Source: a virus
Direction: 5' to 3' (one strand)
IMG/VR virus record: IMGVR_UViG_3300021602_000011
Coordinates: 1-45,392 of that record
DNA length: 45,392 bases
Shown piece after piece: positions 1 to 8,071 of this stretch; positions within the stretch are counted from its first letter, which is position 1; each line of letters opens with the position of its first letter. A model generated the notes under the pieces. That model saw only the letters and a program-made list of their open reading frames with translations. It did no database searches and was not told the DNA's origin. Both the position numbers and the translations under genes were made by a program.

Positions 1-126
1 GAAGTACTAAGCGAAAGAAGTAAGTTATGCCATTTGGACTACAAGACGAAGTTTTAGCTTCTTCACAAGGGTTTGGAGCGAGTGATGAAGTGTTGGTTCC
101 ATCGGCGGGAGGGCCTAGTGCTGTTC
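1..126. repeat. Left copy of the 126-bp terminal redundancy
   Basis: Bases 1-126 are identical to 45244-45369. The redundancy falls inside coding sequence (end of one ejection-protein gene and start of the giant gene), as expected when a circular or circularly permuted genome is written as a linear contig. It is too short for a typical podovirus terminal repeat and is more likely assembly overlap. The copies diverge at base 127, inside the first dispersed palindrome. Confidence 0.9.
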
Positions 127-3100
127 AATCTTTGAACAAGACTTCTCCGCTGAATCCTAAAGGGTTGACTCAGGAGCAACTTGACGCTGAGATTAGTAGA
201 GTGTTTGCTCCAGGGTCGGAGAAGAGTCCGAGCTATTTGCAGTATATGGCTCAACCGGATAATGTCAACAATCCGTTGAACTATCCGGGGATGTTGGTGC
301 GTGGAGTAGGAAAGGGGTTGTCGAAGATTCTTGGAACTCCTGAAGGTGCACCAATGCTTCCTGATTTAAGTCAGTTGAATCCAGTACAGGATGCCGCACC
401 GGGAGCAGTTCAGGATTGGTTGAAGTATCAAGGGAAGACTATTGATACCATAAAGGGGTTTATGCCTGATGCAGTTAGACAGGCAACAGGAGGAGTGACT
501 AGTAGTGCGGCAAGACAGTTGTCTGAGTTATCCACTCCTGAGAATGTAGCTCTTGCTGGGTTAACTGCAGGAGCTGGAGTGGCTGGAGAAGGTGCAGCAC
601 ATGCTGTGTCTAAAGCAATTATTTCGTATTTCCTTCCGAAGATAGTTGGAGAGCAGATTCCACAGACACTAGGAGATATAAGTGGAAGAGGGAATCAACC
701 AGTGGAAGAACCTGTACGAACTGCGTTTAAGGATATTACTGATGTGGTTGGGCCAGTTGTGTTTAGCGAAATGATGCGTAGGGGGTTAGGTGATAAACCA
801 GTTCAAGGAAGCGGGTTGACTAGGCAGGACCTTATTCAACCTAGGTCGATTGCGGATTTACCAATTCCAAAGTCGGAAGCACCAGTTAGACATCCCTTGG
901 ATTTATCAGGTCAACCTCTTCTGCTTCCCCAGTTTGCAGGTGAGACTGTTCCTAGACAAACAAGATTTGTTGCTCCTAGTGATCATCCTCCAGTTGATTT
1001 GAGTCAGCTTAGTCCAATGGAACAGGCGGAGTTGCGGAGGAGTGTGTTTAAGTACACTCCTAGAGAGACTAGACCAATGCAGCAGCCGCCGGTGATTCTA
1101 GGACAGCAGCCAGATGTAGCACAACAGGTGCTCACTCCTGAGATGGTTAATCCGATGACTAGGACTGAGCCTGCTTCGTTGGTTGTACCTGAGTTGGCAA
1201 GTAAACCAATACTTAATCCTGAAGGTGGGAAGATTAGTTTTAGTTCACCAGCAGAAGCCAAGGCTATTCCGAACGCGCTACAATCGGCGGTTGAACCGAA
1301 GATTCAGACTTATCACAGTGGCGCGCCTATTAACCCTGAGGACCTTAGTGCAGCGTGGGAAGGTGCTAAGGAAGTTGCGAGGAGTTTAGGACTAGAAGCA
1401 AAGGTGTTTCCTGTTTCAGTTCCGGGACAAGGTGAACATTGGCAGTTCACAGATAAAGATGGAAGGACTTTTTACACCAAAGCTGGAGCAAATCCAGTAG
1501 AAGTGCAAGATGCGTATGGTAAAAAGCTAGACGCGTTTAAACAAGGAGAAGGAGAACAAAATGCAAGAAGTAATGTCAAAGACCAGTCAAAAGTTCCAGT
1601 CCAAGAAGGACAAGAAGGGGAAGGCAAGGTATTCCAAGGGGCAAGCGGACAAGATGAGCAAGGTGCTGCACAAGGGAATGGGGTGCAAGTGCAAGGAGTG
1701 TCAGAAGGACAAGGATCAGGACGAGATGTAGACTATACAAAGTTAAGCCCAGAACAGAAGCAGGAGTACGGAAAGCTCAACTCTAGACTTTTTGAGACAC
1801 GCGAACGTCAATGGAAAAATCCAAGTGATGAAGCAAATAATAAGTTGATTGACGCGGAGTTGGCTATGCGGAAGTTTGAGAAGAGTGTGAATAGTCCTAC
1901 TCAACACTACTTCTCCGGTCCAGGTCTTCTTCCTGAAGATTCTGCTAAGGTTCTTGAGATGGCTAAGAAACTTGCAGGAGATGCAAAGGACTTATCTCCG
2001 TTTCTGGACGAAGCAAGGAGAGTTGTAGGAGTGGCAAATAGGGAGAAGGAACTTCGGGGAGATACGTTTGCATTGTCTGGACCTAGGATTGCTATGAGTG
2101 AAAGTGGGTTTAAGAATATAGGACAGAAGGTAGATGCAAAGCAGCTTAGTGGTAGGATTCAGAATGTGTTGAAGCAAAGAGCACCTGCGGAACAGAAGAT
2201 TTATGAGGATGCGGGAGTGTGGAAACAGATTGAAGGGATGGGGAAGGTTAGTCCAGAGGAAGTTGCGAGGGTGATGCAGGAGGCTGGACCGCAGACGAAG
2301 GTGGAGACGTATGGCATGGAAGGGAAGGTGAGTGAGGCGAGGAGGGAGTATGATAAGATGACGCATGAGTGGAACGAGCAACAACCCATAGCAATACGTC
2401 AGTATATCAAAGATGCAATCGATGGAACAAGGACTATAGATGAACTAGAAAACTACATAAAAAACCATCCCTCAAAGGGGACTATGTATACTAACAGGGC
2501 GACGCCTGAGTGGCTGGCTGAAGCTAGAAAGTACGTAGAACTGGGACGTAAAGCAGTAATGGAAAAACACACTGGAGCTGGCCCCCGCGCTACCTCTGCC
2601 TACTCCGACAAAGGTAGTAGAGTAGCTGCCCTCTCATCAGAAGAACCAATGCCTGAGTGGACGACGTCGAAGAGTGGTAAGAATGTGCAGAGAGTGGATG
2701 TGGTGATACCAGAAAAGATAAATAAAGACTGGACACTAAAGAATGGTGCATGGGTAAATGAAAAAACTGGAGAAGTAAGAACTGGCAGGCAGTATAACCA
2801 AGATCAGCAAATAACTAAACCACTCTGGCAACCCGACAAACTCCACGAAAACCTCCCCAACACTCTCGGATGGGCGATGATACAGTATAAAACTGGACCG
2901 AAGGGTGAGAAGATAGCGGTGATAGCAGAGGCACAGAGTAGGTGGGGGCAGGAACATCGTAAGCAACTAGACCAAATCAAGGTAGAAAATAAACCTGCAA
3001 CCTTCGGGGATGAAACTAAACCGTGGGCAGTCTCTCACCAAAATCGAACTGGCTTCGGCGGTAGCGGTGAACGCGCAACCTCACGCTTCGCAACAGAACA

Positions 3101-6100
3101 AGAAGCGCAACAGTATGCGAATACGCTCAGACAAAAAATGAGTGACGCTACTGGCCACCCCCTCCTCCGCGACTACAACCGTCTCATCCTCAAAGCCGCA
3201 ATAGAACAAGCACGCAAAGAAGGTGCGACGCGTATCGTGGTGAGTGATGCAGAGACAGCGATGATGACGGAGGGGCATGATGTACGAGCAGCTAACCCTG
3301 CGACCATAAAGTATGAAGAACTATCTAACGGTAAGATAAAAGCTACTGATGACGCCACGGGTGAAACTAAAATCTTCGACTCATACGAAGCTGCCGATGA
3401 GTGGAAACCACGTATATCCCAAGAACCCGGTATGCGTCTCAACTACGACACCATCCTGCCCAAAATAGCAGAAGAACTCACAGGGAGTAAGGGTGAGAGG
3501 GTGAGTCTTGGGGAGCATAAGAATACGTTTAGCGATATACAAACAAGGTATGACGAAGCCGGTGATACGATACCTGGTCAGCGTGAACCGCGTTCCAACC
3601 TCATCTTCCGCAACCCTAATGGTACTCCCAAGACCGACGTCTCTGGTCTAATGTACAAACTTCCCTCTCGCGACCAAGCTGCGAGTTTATTCGAGAAAGA
3701 CAAGAAAACCCCTGAAGGAAAATCACAGATTCAATATCGTTTCAGTGGTGCTGGACCTCTCCCAGAAGATGTGAGTAAACTCAAAGACACTCTCGACAAA
3801 GCCTATAAAGACGCACGAGAAGGTGCAAGTGGACTTGTTGACAAAGTCTTTAACTACGGAGTTAAGCAATCTGGTGACGAACGTGGTCGAACCTTCCTGG
3901 CCAAACAACAAGGTTGGTCAGTTCCAAGGCATGTCACTGTCGCGGAGGAAACTGGCAATAAGCTTGTTCGTTTTGCGTCAGCAAGTGAAGCTGCTCCTGA
4001 GTTAGCCGATGCACTAGCTAGTGAAGTTCTTGGTAAGAAAGGGAATGATGTTGAGTTTGGGGAGAAGCTTGGTAAAACCCTAATCGAGAACCGCCTTCGT
4101 GCTTTGCAGGACTCGCATCTTAAAAAGGGTGAGATTGAACTCGCGGATAAAGTAACTCATGTTCTATCTGATGCAGACTATCGTAAGAACATGAGTGACC
4201 CTGAGATCAAAGCTGCACTCGATCAGCATAAAGCTCCAGGTGGAGTACAGGAGACTGCTGAGAAACAACATGCTGCGCTTGGTGGTACTATGGCAGCAAA
4301 AGGTGAGAATCAGTTGTTTGCGAATCTTACTGCAATCACCAAAGGGAAGAATTTTGAACAAGCGCGTGATTGGGTTTATGGAAAGGGGAATGTTAATACT
4401 CAGTCTATTCTTCGCGGTTCAACGTTTGAGCATAAAGCACTTGGAGTAGCTGAGGATTATGTGTCGAACTATCGAGACATTGCCAAAAGGATGATTACTG
4501 GGAATTATAAGCGTAACGCTCTTCGGGATTGGTTGGATCAAGGGGTGAAGGATGGGGTTTACCAGTGGGCAAAACGTGGAGAGGACGCTCCAGTAATGCG
4601 TGGACAACCTATGGTGAGATTTCCAGTTGAGGTTAAAGCAACTCCTTGGGGGTCGAAAGCGGTGAAGGATGTGTGGGTTAGAAAGGACCTTGCTCCTGAG
4701 TTTGAACAAGCACTGAATGGCGGAGGAAAGGTGGCAAAGGCAGGAGCGCAGTTGTTGTTGGATGCTGCAACAGAGTTGCAGTTGGTGGGTCCAACCGATT
4801 TCGTATTCCACACTGGCAATATGCTTGGGTCAATCATGGGGAGTCTTGGAGCTAAGTCGTTCACTCGTGATCTCGTTAGAAAAGTTGCTGGAGTTAAACA
4901 GTTGGACACTATCAATAGGGTTGGGTATCAACTCTATCGCACGATTGTTAACTCTCCTGAGGTGCAAAAGGAATTAGCAAGTCTTGCACAGATTGGGGCG
5001 ATGCGTCCACGGGCAAGCCATTCGTCGTTGCTTGGAAAGGCCACAGGAGGAGTGCTGGATACAGGCAAGTGGATTAGAACTTTGGATAGAGCAGGGCGTT
5101 TAGCTCGCAATGACATGTTTGATAATTTAGTCGAACGTGGACTAGTCGAGGATAATGAACTCAACCGCCGTGAGTTTGTAAACAAGATGGGACAGTACAA
5201 CGCTAAACTCATGTCCAGATTTCAAGACACGATGCAGAAGTATACTTCGCAGTTTGTAGTTGCTGGAAGAACGTTTAATCGAAACGCGTTTCAGAGACTT
5301 CTAATGTCGAATGAAGTGCGCGCAAGTAACCCTGAAGCCTATTGGAAGATGAAGTTTTTGAACATGGCTGGAGTTACGTCGACGTTGTTGGCTGTGCCTG
5401 TGCTTGTGAATCTATCGTTAACTGGAAAGCCTTTTGGAAGAGATGGGACTAAGCTTGGGTATATTGACACTGGTAAGGATACAAAGGATGGACGTCCTAT
5501 TGTGATTGACCCTGCTCAGTCTGAACTTCTACGGCGGGGGCTTAGAGCTACTGGTGCAGAAGCCGCATTTAGTGGTGCGCAAAATGGTGATAGTCTTGGA
5601 AAGACTGCTGCTTCAATGGCGGGTGCAATCATCAAGGGACAGATACATCCTTGGGCTGGACCTCCTTTGAAGATTGCTCAGACGTATATTGAAAAACAAG
5701 CTGAAACACATAATCCAGTTGAGGCGTTAAAGGCTGCTACTCTTGCAGTGAATCCAAGTGTTGCTGCGTATTTTGAAAAGGATGAGAGTGGTAATAAGGC
5801 TGGAGTGAAGGGAGTGTTTACTAGTCTTGGTGCAGTTTTAGGAGTTAAGAAAGGTGCGCCTTTAACACACCAGCAACGAGTGGAAGCGACTGCGAAGACT
5901 TATGGGTTGAATATGCAGAACTATGGGCAGAGACTAGACGCTGAAGAGAAGTATCGAGCAGCACGTCCGGCTATGACTAGGGAGGATGAGACTCGCGCAG
6001 CACAGTCGGCTATTCGTAGGAATGCTGATAGAGGAATTGCGTTACAGAAGTCTCTTCCCAGTGAGATGCAGTCTTGGCTGGATAAGAATAGTTTGAAACT

Positions 6101-6353
6101 TCCAGCGCATTCTGATCGTATCTCAGATGCAGGACAAACGCTCACTCTTACCAAGGAAGAACTTCCTCGTTTTGAGGAGCTTCTCAAGAAGGAATACCTC
6201 TCGGAGATTAAAGGTCTTCAAGGAGCGTGGTTCGACTCTATGGAGCAACGTGAGAAGGAAAAGATGTTCAAAGAAACTCTTGCACACGCAGCTAAGGAAG
6301 CGCGTATGGATATGAGTGATGAACTATACTCCAAAGGAAAGAAGAAGAAATAA
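27..6353 (+). CDS. Giant polyvalent / ejection (internal virion) protein, 2108 aa
   Basis: This probably is the large internal virion protein that enters the host with the DNA. It is the last gene of the late operon, directly after three small ejection-protein genes across the circle junction. Visible parts: a hydrophobic Ala/Gly segment near residues 175-215; Pro/Gln-rich linkers to about 400; a Gln/Gly-rich stretch near 505-570; two copies of a motif like YFSGPGLLPED, near 628 and 1237, each followed by an alpha-helical segment; a domain starting near 947 (GWAMIQYK, AEAQSRWGQEHRKQ, then IVVSDAETAMMTEG near 1075) that resembles the domain of large phage polyvalent proteins; and hydrophobic helices near 1583 and 1780. 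The C-terminus is Lys-rich. Residues about 33-40 (VQSLNKTS) are encoded by a dispersed palindrome. Codons around nucleotides 2400-3700 are richer in C than the flanks, suggesting a mosaic. No catalytic triad is evident. Confidence 0.8.
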   Translation: MPFGLQDEVLASSQGFGASDEVLVPSAGGPSAVQSLNKTSPLNPKGLTQEQLDAEISRVFAPGSEKSPSYLQYMAQPDNVNNPLNYPGMLVRGVGKGLSKILGTPEGAPMLPDLSQLNPVQDAAPGAVQDWLKYQGKTIDTIKGFMPDAVRQATGGVTSSAARQLSELSTPENVALAGLTAGAGVAGEGAAHAVSKAIISYFLPKIVGEQIPQTLGDISGRGNQPVEEPVRTAFKDITDVVGPVVFSEMMRRGLGDKPVQGSGLTRQDLIQPRSIADLPIPKSEAPVRHPLDLSGQPLLLPQFAGETVPRQTRFVAPSDHPPVDLSQLSPMEQAELRRSVFKYTPRETRPMQQPPVILGQQPDVAQQVLTPEMVNPMTRTEPASLVVPELASKPILNPEGGKISFSSPAEAKAIPNALQSAVEPKIQTYHSGAPINPEDLSAAWEGAKEVARSLGLEAKVFPVSVPGQGEHWQFTDKDGRTFYTKAGANPVEVQDAYGKKLDAFKQGEGEQNARSNVKDQSKVPVQEGQEGEGKVFQGASGQDEQGAAQGNGVQVQGVSEGQGSGRDVDYTKLSPEQKQEYGKLNSRLFETRERQWKNPSDEANNKLIDAELAMRKFEKSVNSPTQHYFSGPGLLPEDSAKVLEMAKKLAGDAKDLSPFLDEARRVVGVANREKELRGDTFALSGPRIAMSESGFKNIGQKVDAKQLSGRIQNVLKQRAPAEQKIYEDAGVWKQIEGMGKVSPEEVARVMQEAGPQTKVETYGMEGKVSEARREYDKMTHEWNEQQPIAIRQYIKDAIDGTRTIDELENYIKNHPSKGTMYTNRATPEWLAEARKYVELGRKAVMEKHTGAGPRATSAYSDKGSRVAALSSEEPMPEWTTSKSGKNVQRVDVVIPEKINKDWTLKNGAWVNEKTGEVRTGRQYNQDQQITKPLWQPDKLHENLPNTLGWAMIQYKTGPKGEKIAVIAEAQSRWGQEHRKQLDQIKVENKPATFGDETKPWAVSHQNRTGFGGSGERATSRFATEQEAQQYANTLRQKMSDATGHPLLRDYNRLILKAAIEQARKEGATRIVVSDAETAMMTEGHDVRAANPATIKYEELSNGKIKATDDATGETKIFDSYEAADEWKPRISQEPGMRLNYDTILPKIAEELTGSKGERVSLGEHKNTFSDIQTRYDEAGDTIPGQREPRSNLIFRNPNGTPKTDVSGLMYKLPSRDQAASLFEKDKKTPEGKSQIQYRFSGAGPLPEDVSKLKDTLDKAYKDAREGASGLVDKVFNYGVKQSGDERGRTFLAKQQGWSVPRHVTVAEETGNKLVRFASASEAAPELADALASEVLGKKGNDVEFGEKLGKTLIENRLRALQDSHLKKGEIELADKVTHVLSDADYRKNMSDPEIKAALDQHKAPGGVQETAEKQHAALGGTMAAKGENQLFANLTAITKGKNFEQARDWVYGKGNVNTQSILRGSTFEHKALGVAEDYVSNYRDIAKRMITGNYKRNALRDWLDQGVKDGVYQWAKRGEDAPVMRGQPMVRFPVEVKATPWGSKAVKDVWVRKDLAPEFEQALNGGGKVAKAGAQLLLDAATELQLVGPTDFVFHTGNMLGSIMGSLGAKSFTRDLVRKVAGVKQLDTINRVGYQLYRTIVNSPEVQKELASLAQIGAMRPRASHSSLLGKATGGVLDTGKWIRTLDRAGRLARNDMFDNLVERGLVEDNELNRREFVNKMGQYNAKLMSRFQDTMQKYTSQFVVAGRTFNRNAFQRLLMSNEVRASNPEAYWKMKFLNMAGVTSTLLAVPVLVNLSLTGKPFGRDGTKLGYIDTGKDTKDGRPIVIDPAQSELLRRGLRATGAEAAFSGAQNGDSLGKTAASMAGAIIKGQIHPWAGPPLKIAQTYIEKQAETHNPVEALKAATLAVNPSVAAYFEKDESGNKAGVKGVFTSLGAVLGVKKGAPLTHQQRVEATAKTYGLNMQNYGQRLDAEEKYRAARPAMTREDETRAAQSAIRRNADRGIALQKSLPSEMQSWLDKNSLKLPAHSDRISDAGQTLTLTKEELPRFEELLKKEYLSEIKGLQGAWFDSMEQREKEKMFKETLAHAAKEARMDMSDELYSKGKKKK
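118..142 (+). repeat. Dispersed palindrome copy 1 (intragenic)
   Basis: Arms GTGCT / AAGAC around the core GTTCAATCTTTGAAC (123-137). It lies in frame near the 5' end of the giant gene and encodes VQSLNKT. The right-hand end of the window diverges from this copy after its GTTC. Confidence 0.9.
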
Positions 6354-6378
6354 GTGGTGTTCAATAGTTGAACAAGAC
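6354..6378 (+). repeat. Dispersed palindrome copy 2 between convergent genes
   Basis: Arms GTGGT / AAGAC, core GTTCAATAGTTGAAC (6359-6373). It starts immediately after the TAA of the giant gene and its last base overlaps the stop codon of the minus-strand ATPase gene. It therefore is the entire gap between the two converging transcription arms, where a bidirectional terminator would be expected. Confidence 0.9.
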
Positions 6379-7598
6379 TATTTCTTCTTGGCTTGGATTT
6401 TACCTTCTTTAATCATTCGAGTGAATGTTTCCGCATTAGCTATACAAAGTTCAACTGCACCATTCAGCGCGTATTGAACCTCGAAGATTTGATCAGTCTC
6501 TTTGAAGAAACGTCTCGCGTTTGCGTATTCCATTTCTGATAGGTTCTTTCCAGCCTCTCTGTGCCACTTCTTCTCAGAGATTATACCTCCAGCTTCAATT
6601 AGGTGATCCATTAGTTGTTGTTGCGGGATTGCGAGTTCGTTGCGCCCTGCTGCGACAGTGAGCTTGGGAAGGTTGTCTTCGTTAGCTTCGAGAAAGGCTA
6701 TAGCTAGTTCAAGGAGTTCGGTGGTAAAGACTAGCTTAGGCTCTTCCTGTCCAACTGCAAGTAGCATGGCGATTTTCTGTGCGAGTATGTCCTTAGCTTC
6801 GTAGTATCCTTCGAGGATTTCGTCGTCTTGGTGAGGAAGTGCTTTGAACCATTGGTCTAGGAACTCACGGGCGGAAGGTTCCCATTGCATAGGGCCGACT
6901 AAGTCCTTTATCTTTTTAAGGTGTTCTTTGCACCAGAGTTCAGAAGCACGTGAGTCGTGGGATTTGTGTGGGAAGGTGATACGGTTGGGGCGTTCAGTTT
7001 CGTAAGCGTAGATCATACGACGGCTGAATCCCCCCGCGATAATGTTCATTTTGAGTTTCTCGATAAGCCACTTAGGAGTCTCACAGGCAAGGATGTTAAC
7101 GCAAGGGTGCAGGATAGGCTGGAGACCGTGTTTGATGGTATCTGCGTTGAATGCTTTGACGTCGTATATGTCCGTGAGGAAGTCCACCATACCCGAAGGA
7201 TTGATTGACATGAAGTTCTTTAATTCGTTGATGAAGAACGCTGTGGGTTTGAACTCGATCATGTTGCCGTTCTCGTCTTGGAATGCCCGAAGGCAGTCAT
7301 CGGAGCAGAGTCGTCCTACGATTTGTTCTCGGGACATCACAGATGCTCCGACAGGATAGTCAGGAAATACTTCCAAAAGCATATCCTTAGCGTTGTTCAT
7401 CGCAGAGGTCTTGCGAATACCTTGGCGACCAACTAAGGTTATATAAAGCATTGGATGGACGCGGAAATATGAATGGTCGACATAGATTCGCCTCCCCATT
7501 GTGCAGGACAACACCATCAACGCGCACCAACGATGGTAGCGTTTAGGTGACATGTTGCCTTGGTTATAGATTAGGTACTCTGTGATAAAGTCTTTCAT
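6378..7598 (-). CDS. DUF3987-like replication ATPase/helicase, 406 aa
   Basis: A P-loop ATPase, last gene of the early arm and directly downstream of the polymerase and homing-endonuclease genes. The Walker A site is LVGRQGIRKTSAM near residue 55, a GxxGxxKT/S form seen in DUF3987/primase-helicase-like phage proteins. A Walker B candidate is TAFFINELKNF near residue 118, and an arginine-finger candidate is GGFSRRMIY near 190. The all-helical C-terminal part may contain a winged helix (IEAGGIISEKKWHREA). The start ATG overlaps the upstream TGA (ATGA). The polymerase needs a replicative helicase and this is the best candidate; there is no recognisable primase motif. The family assignment is inferred from motifs only. 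Confidence 0.7.
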   Translation of the reverse strand: MKDFITEYLIYNQGNMSPKRYHRWCALMVLSCTMGRRIYVDHSYFRVHPMLYITLVGRQGIRKTSAMNNAKDMLLEVFPDYPVGASVMSREQIVGRLCSDDCLRAFQDENGNMIEFKPTAFFINELKNFMSINPSGMVDFLTDIYDVKAFNADTIKHGLQPILHPCVNILACETPKWLIEKLKMNIIAGGFSRRMIYAYETERPNRITFPHKSHDSRASELWCKEHLKKIKDLVGPMQWEPSAREFLDQWFKALPHQDDEILEGYYEAKDILAQKIAMLLAVGQEEPKLVFTTELLELAIAFLEANEDNLPKLTVAAGRNELAIPQQQLMDHLIEAGGIISEKKWHREAGKNLSEMEYANARRFFKETDQIFEVQYALNGAVELCIANAETFTRMIKEGKIQAKKK

Positions 7599-8071
7599 TG
7601 AGAGTCTTTATCAGGAAAGTTTAGAAACGCAAAATCACCAAACGCCTCTTTAGCTTTTTTATCGTAAACTAAAGCGGCTTCTTCTGCTGTAGTGTATAAA
7701 CCTAAATGAAACTTTGTTCCGTCTTTTTTGTTATAGGCTGCGTATTTATTTAGAATTTGATTAAAACTTACACCTTTATAACCTGTTGTATTGTTCGTCT
7801 GCCTTCTTCTGTTTGCGCAGTTTTCAGAACGCAAACATACTCTTAAATTGCTCTTTTGATTGTTCAATGGATTATGGTCTATGTGATCTATTTCCATTCC
7901 ATCTGGACACTCTAACAATAACCAGTGTATTTTTATTGACCTTATGCCTGTAACAGCATGTCCTCCATGAATTTGTAAGCGCCAGGATTTATAACGCATT
8001 ACATGATTATAGTCTTCATCATCGACTAAAGCGAAAATGTTATACTGATTTTTTAGTGGTATTTGTTTCAT
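7595..8071 (-). CDS. HNH homing endonuclease with AP2-type DNA-binding domain, 158 aa
   Basis: A free-standing homing endonuclease. Residues about 40-90 carry the HNH core (KIHWLLLE then MEIDHIDHNPLNNQKSNLRVC); residues about 95-150 match an AP2-like domain (TTGYKGVSFN, KFHLGLYTTAEEAALVYDKKAKEAFG). The gene is visibly more AT-rich than its neighbours and sits between polymerase and ATPase with 4-bp ATGA overlaps on both sides, so translation of the flanking genes stays coupled. Such endonucleases usually spread themselves by cutting homologous loci lacking the insert; they are not needed by the phage. Confidence 0.92.
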   Translation of the reverse strand: MKQIPLKNQYNIFALVDDEDYNHVMRYKSWRLQIHGGHAVTGIRSIKIHWLLLECPDGMEIDHIDHNPLNNQKSNLRVCLRSENCANRRRQTNNTTGYKGVSFNQILNKYAAYNKKDGTKFHLGLYTTAEEAALVYDKKAKEAFGDFAFLNFPDKDSQ

